Below, piece after piece: positions 24,717 through 33,687 of a stretch of 52,628 nucleotides of DNA. This DNA is from Anderseniella sp. Lineage in GTDB: Bacteria > Pseudomonadota > Alphaproteobacteria > Rhizobiales > Aestuariivirgaceae. The first letter of the stretch is position 1. The number at the start of each line of letters is the position of its first letter. Made by a program: the position numbers and the translations under genes. The notes under the pieces were generated by a model, which was not told the origin of the DNA, ran no database searches, and saw only the letters and a list, made by a program, of their open reading frames with translations. The stretch spans positions 1 through 52,628 of the forward strand of contig DAOUPT010000020.1 in the NCBI GenBank assembly GCA_030626025.1. Reading direction: 5' to 3'.

Positions 24717-27700
24717 ATGAAACCTGGCATCCCATGGAGTATTAAGGGGATTGAGAGTGAAACACGTGAAGCAGCAAAAGCTGCAGCGCGTCGTTCGGGA
24801 ATGACGTTGGGCCAATGGCTCAATGGCATGATTCAGGTTGAAGCCCAACCGAAGGAGTTATTCAATAAAGTAGAGAAAACCAAGGGTAAAAAGGATAAAA
24901 GCAGCAATAAGAACAGCAAAAAACACAAAAAATCTGCTGCCAAAAAAGCTTCGAAAATAGATGACCGGCTGTCTGAGTTGGCCGATCAGCTTATGGCTTT
25001 ATCTGAACAAAGTCAGGCAACAGCGGTAAACCGTTTTGTAGAATTTGATAACGAGCCAGTGGCTGAACGCGCTCTGGATGCCATGATTGAGCGTATTGAA
25101 AGCGGTGAAGCCCGGAGCATCGAATCATTTGAAGCCGTTAACATCAGACTTGATGCAATAGATGAAAAACTGGCAGAGCCGGTTGAAGAAGATCAGGATC
25201 AATCACCGGAGTTTCAGGCACTTGAAACCGCCCTGCGCAATATCGTTGAGCATATTGAAACCAGCGAAAAAAGAAATCGCGACGCACTGGGCAACATGCA
25301 GGAACGCATGTCAGAAATGTCCAAACGGGCCGAACAGGCGCAAAGCAGTTCGGTAAATCAAACCGCTCCGGCCATAGCAGCCCTTGATGCCCGCGTTGCC
25401 GAATTGGCGTTGCAGCACGAGCAGGCAACCAGCGCCAGCAACGATGAAACCCGTTCTTTCCTTGAAGAGCGCTTGTCGACCATAGGTGAGCAAATCGATG
25501 CGGTTCGTCATTCCAGTGATGCAATGACCAGGCGAGCCGAAACAACCGCCACAGATGCAGCAAAACGCGAAGCTCGCGAGGTCGAGCAACGGGTTGCCAG
25601 TCTGATTGGTGAAGCGCGTACACTGATCGTGAAATCTGCCTCAGGCGGTGAAACGCTTCATGTCATTCGTGGCGAAATCGAATCGCTTAACCAGCGTTTT
25701 GATGACATTAAAGCCGAATCAGCCTCGGATCAGGATGTCCAGTCGTTAAAACTGGCCATTGAACAACTGACCTCCAGCGTTACCGCCGGACCGGACATGC
25801 AACCGATTGCCGCGATGGAACAGCGCCTTGGTGAGTTAACCCTGCGACTGGATGAAAAACCTGCTGCTGATCACATGGCACCACAAATTGCCGAGCTTGA
25901 ACAACGCATTGTCGACCTTGATCAACAACTGGCTCTAGCAATGGAACAGCAAAGTGATACTCAGACATTTGCCGCTCTGGAGTCACAGATTTCGATGGTT
26001 GCTGACCGCATGTCAGCAACCGAAGAAAAACTTGGCGCACTGACAACCATAGAGCAGTCGATCACCAAACTTTATTCAGCAATTGAAGAAAATAAAGCCG
26101 ATGCTCACAATGCTGCCGAAGGCGCAGTTGCCCGCATGGCCGATGACATTATGCAGCAAGCTGTTCCAGCGACCGCCCAAGCTGGACCGTCTCCTGAACT
26201 TGCCGCATTGGAAGAAGGCCTTGCCGCAGTAAAACAAAGTTCCCGCGCTGCCGAACAACATAATCAGGAAACTCTTGAAGCGGTTCACGAAACCCTTGAG
26301 CAAATTATTACCAAGTTGGCTGGCATGGAAGCGCGTGATGCTGCTGCACCTGCCGCTCAACCCCAGCAGGTTGAACCGCAAGTGCAACCACAACTTCAAC
26401 CTGAGGTAGAAGCAGGCAATGCCGATTGGCAAGCCGCTGTTCAATCTCATTTACATGAAAACCTTGTGCTGGAATCTGTACAGCCAGATCAGAATATTCC
26501 GCAAGATTCCAACCCAAATTCCGGCCCCTCCAGCCCGGATTTCGCCTTCTCCAACACGGTTTCCGGTGAACAAACTGCCGATGTGTCGCCCGCTTTTAAC
26601 CCCGGACCTTTGCCCGACATGGCACAACCTGAAATGCCGGTTGAGATCCCGGCAGAACCTGTTGTTGCCGCTTTTGACCCAGCAACTGTTGCCGCTCAGC
26701 CAGCAACCGACGAGCCGCCGCTTGACTACATTGCACAAGCCCGCCTTGCCTCGCAGTCAGCCTCGCCACAGGCAAAAAGTCCGACGTCAAAAGGCGGCGG
26801 GTTTTTTACCGATAAAATTATGGCGGCTAGAAGCGGTGGTGCAGAAGTACCAGATTCTGGTGTTCCTGCTGAACCAAAAAAATCAAAGTCGTTGTTTTCA
26901 CTGCCTTTTTTAACTAAAAAAAAAGTTGAAGCAGATAACGACCAATCCATAAATCTGGCACCACAAGGTGACCAGAAGGGCGCCAGTCGCAAGCGCCTGC
27001 TGATGATTGGTCTGGTTTTGCTGGTTGCCGCCGGTGCGGTAGCATACAATAAAGTTGGTGGAAAATCCGCAACGGAACCGGCTTCAACAGCCAGTGCCCC
27101 GGCCAAGGTAATTCCGCCAAAAGTTTCGCCGGTTGAAACACCAAAACCGAAAAAAACCAGCCAAACAATTGAGCAAACACCCGCTGCACCAGCGTTGGTA
27201 AAACAGGTTTCCCTAACTCTGCCGCAAACCAATCCTATTACCCAGGCAACAACCGCCAACCAGACCGGCATGCCCGCCGCACAGGCGTTGGAAAGCAGCA
27301 ATCGTCCGACCGACCCAATTCTTGCAGCTCCGGCTGACCCGGTAACAACAGCATCGTTGCCACCGGCACCAACCGCCTCACATAACATACAGTCACCGTT
27401 TAATATTCAAACCGCAGCCCGCACTACCCCGCCACAAGACGAGCGAAAAGTTGAACCAACGACACCTTCGAATAATGCAGGTTTGCCACCCGAAGCAGCC
27501 GGTACGCTGGAGTTGCGCCAGGCTGCTGTCAAGGGTGATTCATCGGCGCAGTTTGTAATCGCCAGCAGGTACGCCAGTGGAAAACAGCTAAAACGCGACT
27601 ATGGCAAAGCAGCCTCGTGGTATCAGAAAGCAGCCAGTTCAGGTCTCGCCCCAGCTCAATATCGTCTTGGCACCTTGTTCGAGCGTGGCAACGGTGTTCC

Positions 27701-28370
27701 CAAAGATTTAAATGCCGCCCGCTTGTGGTATGAGCGTGCTGCTGAGAGTGGTAACGTCAAAGCCATGCACAATCTGGCGGTAATTTATGCCAGTGCAAGC
27801 GGTGGCCAGACAGATTTTGTCAAGGCCCAAAAATGGTTCGAAAAGGCATCAAACCACGGTTTGAAAGATAGCCAGTTCAATTTGGCTGTTATCCATGAAC
27901 GCGGCTTGACCGGAAAGCGTGATCAGAAACAAGCGTTCTATTGGTATTCACTTGCAGCTGCCAGCGGCGATCGTGATGCCGGTGTAAAAGCTCACACCCT
28001 GAAAAACTTTTTATCTGCCGCAGACATTGCATCAGCTGAAAAACGCCAGGCATCCTGGAAACCGCAGCGAGCCCTCAAAACTGGTAATTTTGTAGCGATC
28101 AAAGATCCCAAATGGCGGGTGGCTGGCAAATCTCCAACCTCGCCAAAGGGTCCGGTACAATTGGGTGCCAAACCGTCATTATCTGGTAAAGTACTGGTGA
28201 AACAAACCCAGACGCTTCTAACGAAAATGGGTTTTGATATTGGTAGTGCTGATGGTGTTATGGGGTCACGTACCGCAAATGCTGTGCGGTTGTTCCAGCT
28301 GCAAAACGGTTTACAGGTAAATGGCATGGTGACCAATGGCTTGTTGCAACAATTGCAAGCGCGTAGCTAA
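24717..28370 (+). CDS. PodJ-like polar scaffold with Sel1 repeats and peptidoglycan-binding domain
   Basis: 1217 residues. The N-terminal segment (residues 1-42: PWSIKGIESETREAAKAAAR, then SGMTLGQWLNGMI) is typical of PodJ-like proteins of Hyphomicrobiales. Long coiled coils fill residues 80-550, then a Pro/Ala-rich linker and one membrane helix near 757-775 (RLLMIGLVLLVAAGAVAY). The periplasmic part has Sel1/TPR-like repeats (about 931-1090: ASWYQKAASSGLAPAQYRLG and similar) and a peptidoglycan-binding domain (1158-1214: ADGVMGSRTANAVRLFQLQNG). It probably marks a cell pole and couples cytoplasmic partners to the wall. AGAGAAAGAG lies upstream. The Glu in place of Leu at several coil positions is ordinary. 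Confidence 0.88.
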   Translation: MKPGIPWSIKGIESETREAAKAAARRSGMTLGQWLNGMIQVEAQPKELFNKVEKTKGKKDKSSNKNSKKHKKSAAKKASKIDDRLSELADQLMALSEQSQATAVNRFVEFDNEPVAERALDAMIERIESGEARSIESFEAVNIRLDAIDEKLAEPVEEDQDQSPEFQALETALRNIVEHIETSEKRNRDALGNMQERMSEMSKRAEQAQSSSVNQTAPAIAALDARVAELALQHEQATSASNDETRSFLEERLSTIGEQIDAVRHSSDAMTRRAETTATDAAKREAREVEQRVASLIGEARTLIVKSASGGETLHVIRGEIESLNQRFDDIKAESASDQDVQSLKLAIEQLTSSVTAGPDMQPIAAMEQRLGELTLRLDEKPAADHMAPQIAELEQRIVDLDQQLALAMEQQSDTQTFAALESQISMVADRMSATEEKLGALTTIEQSITKLYSAIEENKADAHNAAEGAVARMADDIMQQAVPATAQAGPSPELAALEEGLAAVKQSSRAAEQHNQETLEAVHETLEQIITKLAGMEARDAAAPAAQPQQVEPQVQPQLQPEVEAGNADWQAAVQSHLHENLVLESVQPDQNIPQDSNPNSGPSSPDFAFSNTVSGEQTADVSPAFNPGPLPDMAQPEMPVEIPAEPVVAAFDPATVAAQPATDEPPLDYIAQARLASQSASPQAKSPTSKGGGFFTDKIMAARSGGAEVPDSGVPAEPKKSKSLFSLPFLTKKKVEADNDQSINLAPQGDQKGASRKRLLMIGLVLLVAAGAVAYNKVGGKSATEPASTASAPAKVIPPKVSPVETPKPKKTSQTIEQTPAAPALVKQVSLTLPQTNPITQATTANQTGMPAAQALESSNRPTDPILAAPADPVTTASLPPAPTASHNIQSPFNIQTAARTTPPQDERKVEPTTPSNNAGLPPEAAGTLELRQAAVKGDSSAQFVIASRYASGKQLKRDYGKAASWYQKAASSGLAPAQYRLGTLFERGNGVPKDLNAARLWYERAAESGNVKAMHNLAVIYASASGGQTDFVKAQKWFEKASNHGLKDSQFNLAVIHERGLTGKRDQKQAFYWYSLAAASGDRDAGVKAHTLKNFLSAADIASAEKRQASWKPQRALKTGNFVAIKDPKWRVAGKSPTSPKGPVQLGAKPSLSGKVLVKQTQTLLTKMGFDIGSADGVMGSRTANAVRLFQLQNGLQVNGMVTNGLLQQLQARS

Positions 28371-28817
28371 GTGCAAAAGCCTCAATCACTCAAACTACCC
28401 TGGCTGATTGGTCTGATCAGCGTTCTACCCTTGTGGTTATGTGCGTATGCTACCTATCGCCCGCTGGTTGATTTTTCGCCAGTAACCGCATTGGCTTTGG
28501 CTCCGATTTACGGCGGGATTTACCTCAGTTTCATCGGTGGAGCAAAATGGGGGCTGGTTAGTGCCGGTACAAACCTGCCGCGACCGGCACTGCAAATGTT
28601 GCTTTCATTTGTGTTTTTACTGGCCGGGTTCGCCGCCGTCATTCTGCCAGCAGTAATTGGTTTGAGTATCCTGCTCATCGGATTTATTTTGATGGCATTA
28701 TGGGACCTCATTCATTCTCAGGCTGGTGTTATTGTCTTTTGGTATGCAAAATTGCGCATCTGGATTACCATATTTATCGTTGCTCCGCTGCTCACACTTT
28801 TGCTCAAAGTCTTATAA
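28371..28817 (+). CDS. DUF3429 membrane protein (TMEM69-like)
   Basis: 148 residues from a GTG directly after the stop of the PodJ-like gene, so translation is probably coupled. Four to five membrane helices are predicted. The family pattern includes WLIGLISVLPLW, LAPIYGGIYLSFIGGAKWG (with GGAKWG conserved) and a C-terminal WYAKLRIW. Its function is unknown in bacteria. The 3' end overlaps the convergent pdeM gene by 6 bases. Confidence 0.85.
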   Translation: MQKPQSLKLPWLIGLISVLPLWLCAYATYRPLVDFSPVTALALAPIYGGIYLSFIGGAKWGLVSAGTNLPRPALQMLLSFVFLLAGFAAVILPAVIGLSILLIGFILMALWDLIHSQAGVIVFWYAKLRIWITIFIVAPLLTLLLKVL

Positions 28818-29474
28818 CAGCACCCGTGACGGAAGCCGGTGTATGGCCGTTTTGCCAAGCATGAACACAACGAAGTCGCGTTGTTTCCAATAAGGTTCAA
28901 ATGCCTTGTCTTTGACATTCAATCCACCCGTATAGGCGCCAAAAGCGGGCATGAAAATACGGCGCTTGTTTGCCGCAAAACACCGACGCCGCAGCCGTCG
29001 ACCCCGCTGTTGTATGATCGCAGCAGGGTGCAGATGACCACATATCTCTCCATCGGCACAAATAGTCGGCTCATGCCGTAATGTGAGCGGCCCAAGCGCG
29101 ACTTGTTCGGCAACCTCGCCAGGTAAATCATCGGGCAAATCAGGATCATGGTTGCCGGTAATCCACAACAAATCTGTCTGTTTGGCCATTGCATCAATTC
29201 GCTCTCGCTCTGTCTTGCCCAACCGTTCTGGCCCGTCGCGATCATGAAAACTGTCACCAAGTGAAATCAGGGTTTTCGGCTTGAAGCGCCCGACAACATC
29301 TTCCAGTCCATCAAGGGTCGAGCGGGTATCAAACGGTGGAATAATGACACCAAAACGTGCCAGACTTGAGCCCTTTTCAAAATGCAGATCAGCCACCAGC
29401 AGCGTGTCATATTCAGGAATAAACAGCGCCCCGGATAAATCAGGCAGTAATTGCAGCGTGTGAAATTCGATCAT
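28812..29474 (-). CDS. pdeM: Ligase-associated DNA damage response endonuclease PdeM
   Basis: 220 residues, calcineurin-like metallophosphoesterase. All metal motifs are present: DLHFEKGSS, LGDSFHDRDG, GNHDPDLP, RHEP and GHLHPA. PdeM proteins occur with an Lhr-type helicase, an MBL-fold exonuclease and an ATP-dependent ligase in a DNA repair module. Here the ATG overlaps the helicase stop by 4 bases (ATGA), but the exonuclease and ligase are not in the window. Confidence 0.92.
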   Translation of the reverse strand: MIEFHTLQLLPDLSGALFIPEYDTLLVADLHFEKGSSLARFGVIIPPFDTRSTLDGLEDVVGRFKPKTLISLGDSFHDRDGPERLGKTERERIDAMAKQTDLLWITGNHDPDLPDDLPGEVAEQVALGPLTLRHEPTICADGEICGHLHPAAIIQQRGRRLRRRCFAANKRRIFMPAFGAYTGGLNVKDKAFEPYWKQRDFVVFMLGKTAIHRLPSRVLL

Positions 29475-31972
29475 AGCAACGTCATTGCCTCGTCAATCAA
29501 ACTGTCCGCCGCTTCAGCCAGCAACGCCTCATCACCTTCGCCATAAACAGGTACTCGACCGATTTCCAGCATTACCGGCACTGCCAGCGGTGATACCGCT
29601 TCAAGCGGTTTATGGACAATATGGTTTTTGATCCGGGCCAGCATCTGTCCCAATCGTTTTACATCAATCAGGCCGGACGCGGCACCGTCATAGGCTGCTT
29701 TTAATAAAACATGGTCCGGTTGGTGGGTGCGAAGAACATCGTAAATCAGATCGCTTGAAACCGTCATTTGCCGCCCCGATTTTTCCGAACGAATGGTCCG
29801 ACGTTCAATCAACCCGGAAATAATGGCACAATCACGAAAAGTTCGTTTCATCAGACTGGATTGCGCCAGCCAGGCATCCAGATCATCGCCCAGCATATCC
29901 TCATCAAACAATTTTGTCAGATCAAGACGCCCTGTTTCAATCGCCAGAGAAAGATCGCGCACACACCAGATTGCCAATGCATAGTCGTTAGCAACAAATC
30001 CCAAAGGCTGCGCGCCCATCCTCTCAAGCCGCTGGGTTGCCAGCATGCCCAGCGTCTGGTGGGCAAGGCGCCCATCGAAAGGGTAACAAACCAAATAGTG
30101 TTTGTTGGCCCTCGGAAAAGTTTCAACCAGCATGTCGGCAGCTTTTGGCAAGATGGATTTCCAGCGTTGAATGTTCAGCCAGTCGCGCACCTGTTCCGGC
30201 AGCATTTTTTGCTGTTGCGGATCAGCCAGCATTTTACGCACCCGGCCGGCTAAATAAGTTGATAGTGGAAACTTGCCACCATAAAATGATGGCACTTTTG
30301 GTTCCTGGGCAAAGGATCGTGAAACCATGGCGCTCATTTCCTGCAAACCTTCAAACCGCAAAATCTGTCCGGCAAAAAGGAATGTATCACCGGACACCAA
30401 TTGCTCGACAAACCATTCTTCCACCTCACCCAAAACCTTGCCGCCAAACCGGCTCATCGGTTTATTACCCCGCTTCTTTTGGGCCCTGACCAGACGCACT
30501 TTAATCATTGCCTCTTCGACGATGGTACCGGAATTCAGCCGGTAGTTCTGGGCAAGTCGTGGATGCGATAATCGCCAACGACCGTCGCTGGTTTGTTTCA
30601 GTTTGGCATATTGCTCATAAGATGACAGCGCATAACCGCCAGTGGCAACGAAATCCAGGACTGCATCGAACTCCTTGCGGCTGAGTGCAAACCACGGCGA
30701 TGAATTTGTGATTTCGGCAAATAATTCGTCGGCGTCAAAATCGCCACCGCAAGCACAGCCCAGAATATGCTGGGCCAGCACATCACGCTTTAAACCAAGT
30801 GGTGGCTCGCTGTCCTGTTCACCAAGCTTGGCGGCAACGCGGGCTGCCTCGCACTCAAGCACTTCGAACCGGTTGGAGGGTACAAAGACCGCTCGGCTCG
30901 GTTCATCAAGCCGGTGGTTGGCCCGGCCTATTCGTTGTAAAATGCGACTCGATCCTTTCGGTGCGCCGACGTTGATCACCAGATCCACATCGCCCCAGTC
31001 AATGCCAAGATCCAGGGTCGAGGTGCAAACCACTGCGCGCAGTTTTCCCTCCGTCATTGCGGCCTCAACTTTGCGGCGCTGGCCGACATCAAGCGAGCCA
31101 TGGTGCAATGCAATGGGCAAATGATCTTCATTGGCCTCCCACAAATCCTGAAACAGTCGCTCTGCTTGTGAGCGGGTATTTACAAATACCAGCGCCAGAC
31201 CGGTATTGCTGATAAGCTGATAAATTTCCGGTACTGCATAGCGGGCTGAATGACCGGACCAGGGCAGGTGCTCTCGGGTCGCGAGAATGGAAATTTCCGG
31301 CACCGCTCCGGCTGCACCCATGATCAATTTAGCAGTATTATCACCATGCCCGAGCCATTGGCAAAGTAGTTTCGGATCCGCAACGGTTGCCGATAAACCG
31401 ATCCGCCGGGCGCATGGTGCCAGCGAGGAGATACGGGTCAGTGCCAGCGACAACAACAAGCCTCGCTTGGACGACACCAGGGCATGGAGTTCATCCAGTA
31501 CGATGTATTTCAGCGCCCCAAAAAACTTCGCGGCACCTTCATGGGCAATCAGCAATGAGGCTTGTTCTGGTGTGGTAATCAAAATGTCCGGCGGATTATA
31601 GCGCTGACGTTGGCGCTTGGATTGCGGCGTGTCACCGGTACGGGTCTCAATGGCAATATTAAGCCCCATCTCTTTGACCGGTATCTCCAGATTGCGGGCG
31701 ATGTCTACCGCCAGCGCCTTTAGCGGCGAGATATACAGGGTGTGAATTCCATCACAAGGATTGTCGGCCAAATCAACAAGACTGGGCAAAAACCCGGCCA
31801 GTGTTTTGCCGCCACCGGTCGGCGCGATCAGCAAACAGGTTTGACCGTCCAGCGCTTGCTCCAGTATGGCCAACTGGTGCGCCCGTGGCCGCCAGCCGCG
31901 CGACTTGAACCAACGCTCAAAAACCAGTGGCAGATCATTTTGTGGATTGACGGATGGCGACTCAGATAGCAT
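29471..31972 (-). CDS. Ligase-associated DEXH-box helicase (Lhr family)
   Basis: 833 residues. It is a superfamily 2 helicase: Walker A APTGGGKTLAGF, TPEQASLL, DELHAL, GLSATVAD, LVFVNTRSQAERLF, STLDLGIDWGD and RILQRIGRANHR. The C-terminal winged-helix and Lhr-core region follow (GGKFPLSTYLAGRVRKML). The length matches the ligase-associated subgroup and not full-length Lhr. It is expected to translocate on single-stranded DNA in repair together with PdeM. It is divergent from the MATE gene across 40 bases. Confidence 0.92.
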   Translation of the reverse strand: MLSESPSVNPQNDLPLVFERWFKSRGWRPRAHQLAILEQALDGQTCLLIAPTGGGKTLAGFLPSLVDLADNPCDGIHTLYISPLKALAVDIARNLEIPVKEMGLNIAIETRTGDTPQSKRQRQRYNPPDILITTPEQASLLIAHEGAAKFFGALKYIVLDELHALVSSKRGLLLSLALTRISSLAPCARRIGLSATVADPKLLCQWLGHGDNTAKLIMGAAGAVPEISILATREHLPWSGHSARYAVPEIYQLISNTGLALVFVNTRSQAERLFQDLWEANEDHLPIALHHGSLDVGQRRKVEAAMTEGKLRAVVCTSTLDLGIDWGDVDLVINVGAPKGSSRILQRIGRANHRLDEPSRAVFVPSNRFEVLECEAARVAAKLGEQDSEPPLGLKRDVLAQHILGCACGGDFDADELFAEITNSSPWFALSRKEFDAVLDFVATGGYALSSYEQYAKLKQTSDGRWRLSHPRLAQNYRLNSGTIVEEAMIKVRLVRAQKKRGNKPMSRFGGKVLGEVEEWFVEQLVSGDTFLFAGQILRFEGLQEMSAMVSRSFAQEPKVPSFYGGKFPLSTYLAGRVRKMLADPQQQKMLPEQVRDWLNIQRWKSILPKAADMLVETFPRANKHYLVCYPFDGRLAHQTLGMLATQRLERMGAQPLGFVANDYALAIWCVRDLSLAIETGRLDLTKLFDEDMLGDDLDAWLAQSSLMKRTFRDCAIISGLIERRTIRSEKSGRQMTVSSDLIYDVLRTHQPDHVLLKAAYDGAASGLIDVKRLGQMLARIKNHIVHKPLEAVSPLAVPVMLEIGRVPVYGEGDEALLAEAADSLIDEAMTLL

Positions 31973-32012
31973 GGGTAAACACTAACCTGAATTTTCCAAA
32001 TGTGAAAACTGC

Positions 32013-33323
32013 ATGACAAATGAGATAACCCATAAGAAGGTACTGGCCGTTGCTGTGCCAATCATGCTGTCAAACCTTTCCGAACCCTTGATTGGGGTCG
32101 TAGATACCGCGGTTCTCGGGCAATTGCCCGAGGCTCACTTTATCGGCGCGATTGCGGTTGCCTCATTAATTTTTACTATAATTTACTGGGGTTTTGGCTC
32201 ACTACGGTTGGGAACCGGTGGCCTGGCAGCCCAGGCTTTTGGTTCGGGCGACATGACCGAACTGCGCGCCGTACTTGCCCGCGCCCTGCTGATTTCCAGT
32301 ATCATTGGCATCATTGTTGCTGGTCTAGGGCCGCTCATTGGACAGGTATCCTTCTGGTTGCTTGAAGCATCTTCGGCGATTGAAAAGGAAGCGCAGATTT
32401 ATTTTGAAATACGCATCTGGTCGGCTCCCTTTGCCCTGGCCAACTACGTTATTCTGGGGTGGTTTATCGGCATGGGCAAAACCGGCTATGCCTTTGCTGT
32501 ACAACTGGTACTCAACCTGACCAATATAGCGCTGGATATTTTCTTCGTCATGGGGTTATCCATGACCGCCGATGGCGTGGCGTTGGGAACCCTGCTGGCA
32601 GAAATCATTGCTGCCAGCTTCGGCGTACTTATTGTCTGGCGGGTGCTGGCCAAAAGCGGCGGGCATTGGTCAAAGCGAAGAATTTTTGACAAAGCGTCTC
32701 TCGTGCGCACCATCGCGGTAAATACCGATATTATGATCCGAAGCCTTTCGCTGACTTTTGCCTTTGCTTTCTTTACGGCTCAAAGCGCCAAGGTAAGCGA
32801 TACCATCGTTGCCGCCAACGCTATACTCATGCATCTGCTGGTCACCAGCGCCTATTTTCTCGATGGTTTTGCCGTGGCGGTGGAAGCACTGGCCGGGCAG
32901 GCAGTGGGTGCTCGTAATCGCAACTTGTTTTGGCGGACGGTAAAATTGACAAGCCTGTGGGGTGCCGGTGTATCGGTGCTCGTGTCTCTGGTTTTCCTGA
33001 TTGTCGGACCATTGTTTATTGACCTGCTGACCGTCAATGAAATGGTCCGCGCGACAGCCCGAACCTATCTTGTCTGGGCTGTTGTTGCGCCGATTGTCGG
33101 CTTTGCCTGTTTCCAGCTGGACGGTGTTTTCACCGGTGCAACCCGCACCGTTGACTTGCGCAACATGATGCTCATATCAGTGTTGGTCTATCTGGTTGCC
33201 TGGTACATACTGACACCATTGTATGGCAATAACGGCCTGTGGGCGGCGCTGATGGTGTTTTTCATCGCTCGCGGGGTTACGCTGGCCGCCAGAATGCCAG
33301 CCCTGTTGCGCGCTTTATTCTAA
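32013..33323 (+). CDS. MATE family efflux transporter (DinF-like)
   Basis: 436 residues and 12 predicted membrane helices. The DinF-subfamily N-terminus is seen in KKVLAVAVPIMLSNLSEPLI, VVDTAVLGQL and the first-half repeat VLGWFIGMGK. The second half has AYFLDGFAVAVEALAGQAVG and LDGVFTGATRT. It should exchange a cationic or other organic substrate for Na+ or H+. The substrate is not deducible. It overlaps the convergent arsC-like gene by 9 bases. Confidence 0.9.
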   Translation: MTNEITHKKVLAVAVPIMLSNLSEPLIGVVDTAVLGQLPEAHFIGAIAVASLIFTIIYWGFGSLRLGTGGLAAQAFGSGDMTELRAVLARALLISSIIGIIVAGLGPLIGQVSFWLLEASSAIEKEAQIYFEIRIWSAPFALANYVILGWFIGMGKTGYAFAVQLVLNLTNIALDIFFVMGLSMTADGVALGTLLAEIIAASFGVLIVWRVLAKSGGHWSKRRIFDKASLVRTIAVNTDIMIRSLSLTFAFAFFTAQSAKVSDTIVAANAILMHLLVTSAYFLDGFAVAVEALAGQAVGARNRNLFWRTVKLTSLWGAGVSVLVSLVFLIVGPLFIDLLTVNEMVRATARTYLVWAVVAPIVGFACFQLDGVFTGATRTVDLRNMMLISVLVYLVAWYILTPLYGNNGLWAALMVFFIARGVTLAARMPALLRALF

Positions 33324-33662
33324 AATAGCCAGCACGTCTTCGATAGGGCGTCCGATGGCAGCTTTACCGTCTTTAATGACGATAGGTCGTTCGATCAAAA
33401 TCGGATTATCGACCATTGCCTCAATCAGTTCATCGTCACTTAAATCAGCATCGCCAAGACCAAGTTCCTTGTAAATGGCTTCGCCGCTGCGAATGATATC
33501 GCGCGGACCCTTGCCGAGCATGGTCAAAATTTCGAATAATTCTGAAGAACTTGGTGTGTCTTTAAGGTATTCAACCACCACTGGTTCGATGCCTTTTGAC
33601 TTAACCAAATCCAGTGTGGCACGCGATTTTGAGCAGCGCGGATTATGCAAAATTTTCGTCAT
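33315..33662 (-). CDS. arsC: Arsenate reductase, glutaredoxin-dependent type (ArsC family)
   Basis: 115 residues from the ATG at 33662, with AGGGAAG 8 bases upstream. The active-site loop HNPRCSKSR holds the catalytic Cys10. The arginines that bind the arsenate intermediate in E. coli ArsC have counterparts in PRDIIR, IERPIV and IGRP. The enzyme would reduce arsenate to arsenite with glutathione and glutaredoxin. No arsR or arsB is next to it. It follows pyrD after 25 bases, so it may be a housekeeping member. Confidence 0.88.
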   Translation of the reverse strand: MTKILHNPRCSKSRATLDLVKSKGIEPVVVEYLKDTPSSSELFEILTMLGKGPRDIIRSGEAIYKELGLGDADLSDDELIEAMVDNPILIERPIVIKDGKAAIGRPIEDVLAILE

Positions 33663-33687
33663 GAATTTCTTCCCTTTAAAGCCGACC

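Noticed and set aside
26726-27388. Antisense frame of 220 codons opposite the PodJ-like gene
   Set aside because: The Gly/Ala/Val-rich translation mirrors a Pro/Ala linker on the real strand.
33315-33662. An arsenic resistance operon
   Set aside because: Only an arsC-like gene behind pyrD and a distant ArsM-type gene are present; no arsR, arsB or acr3.
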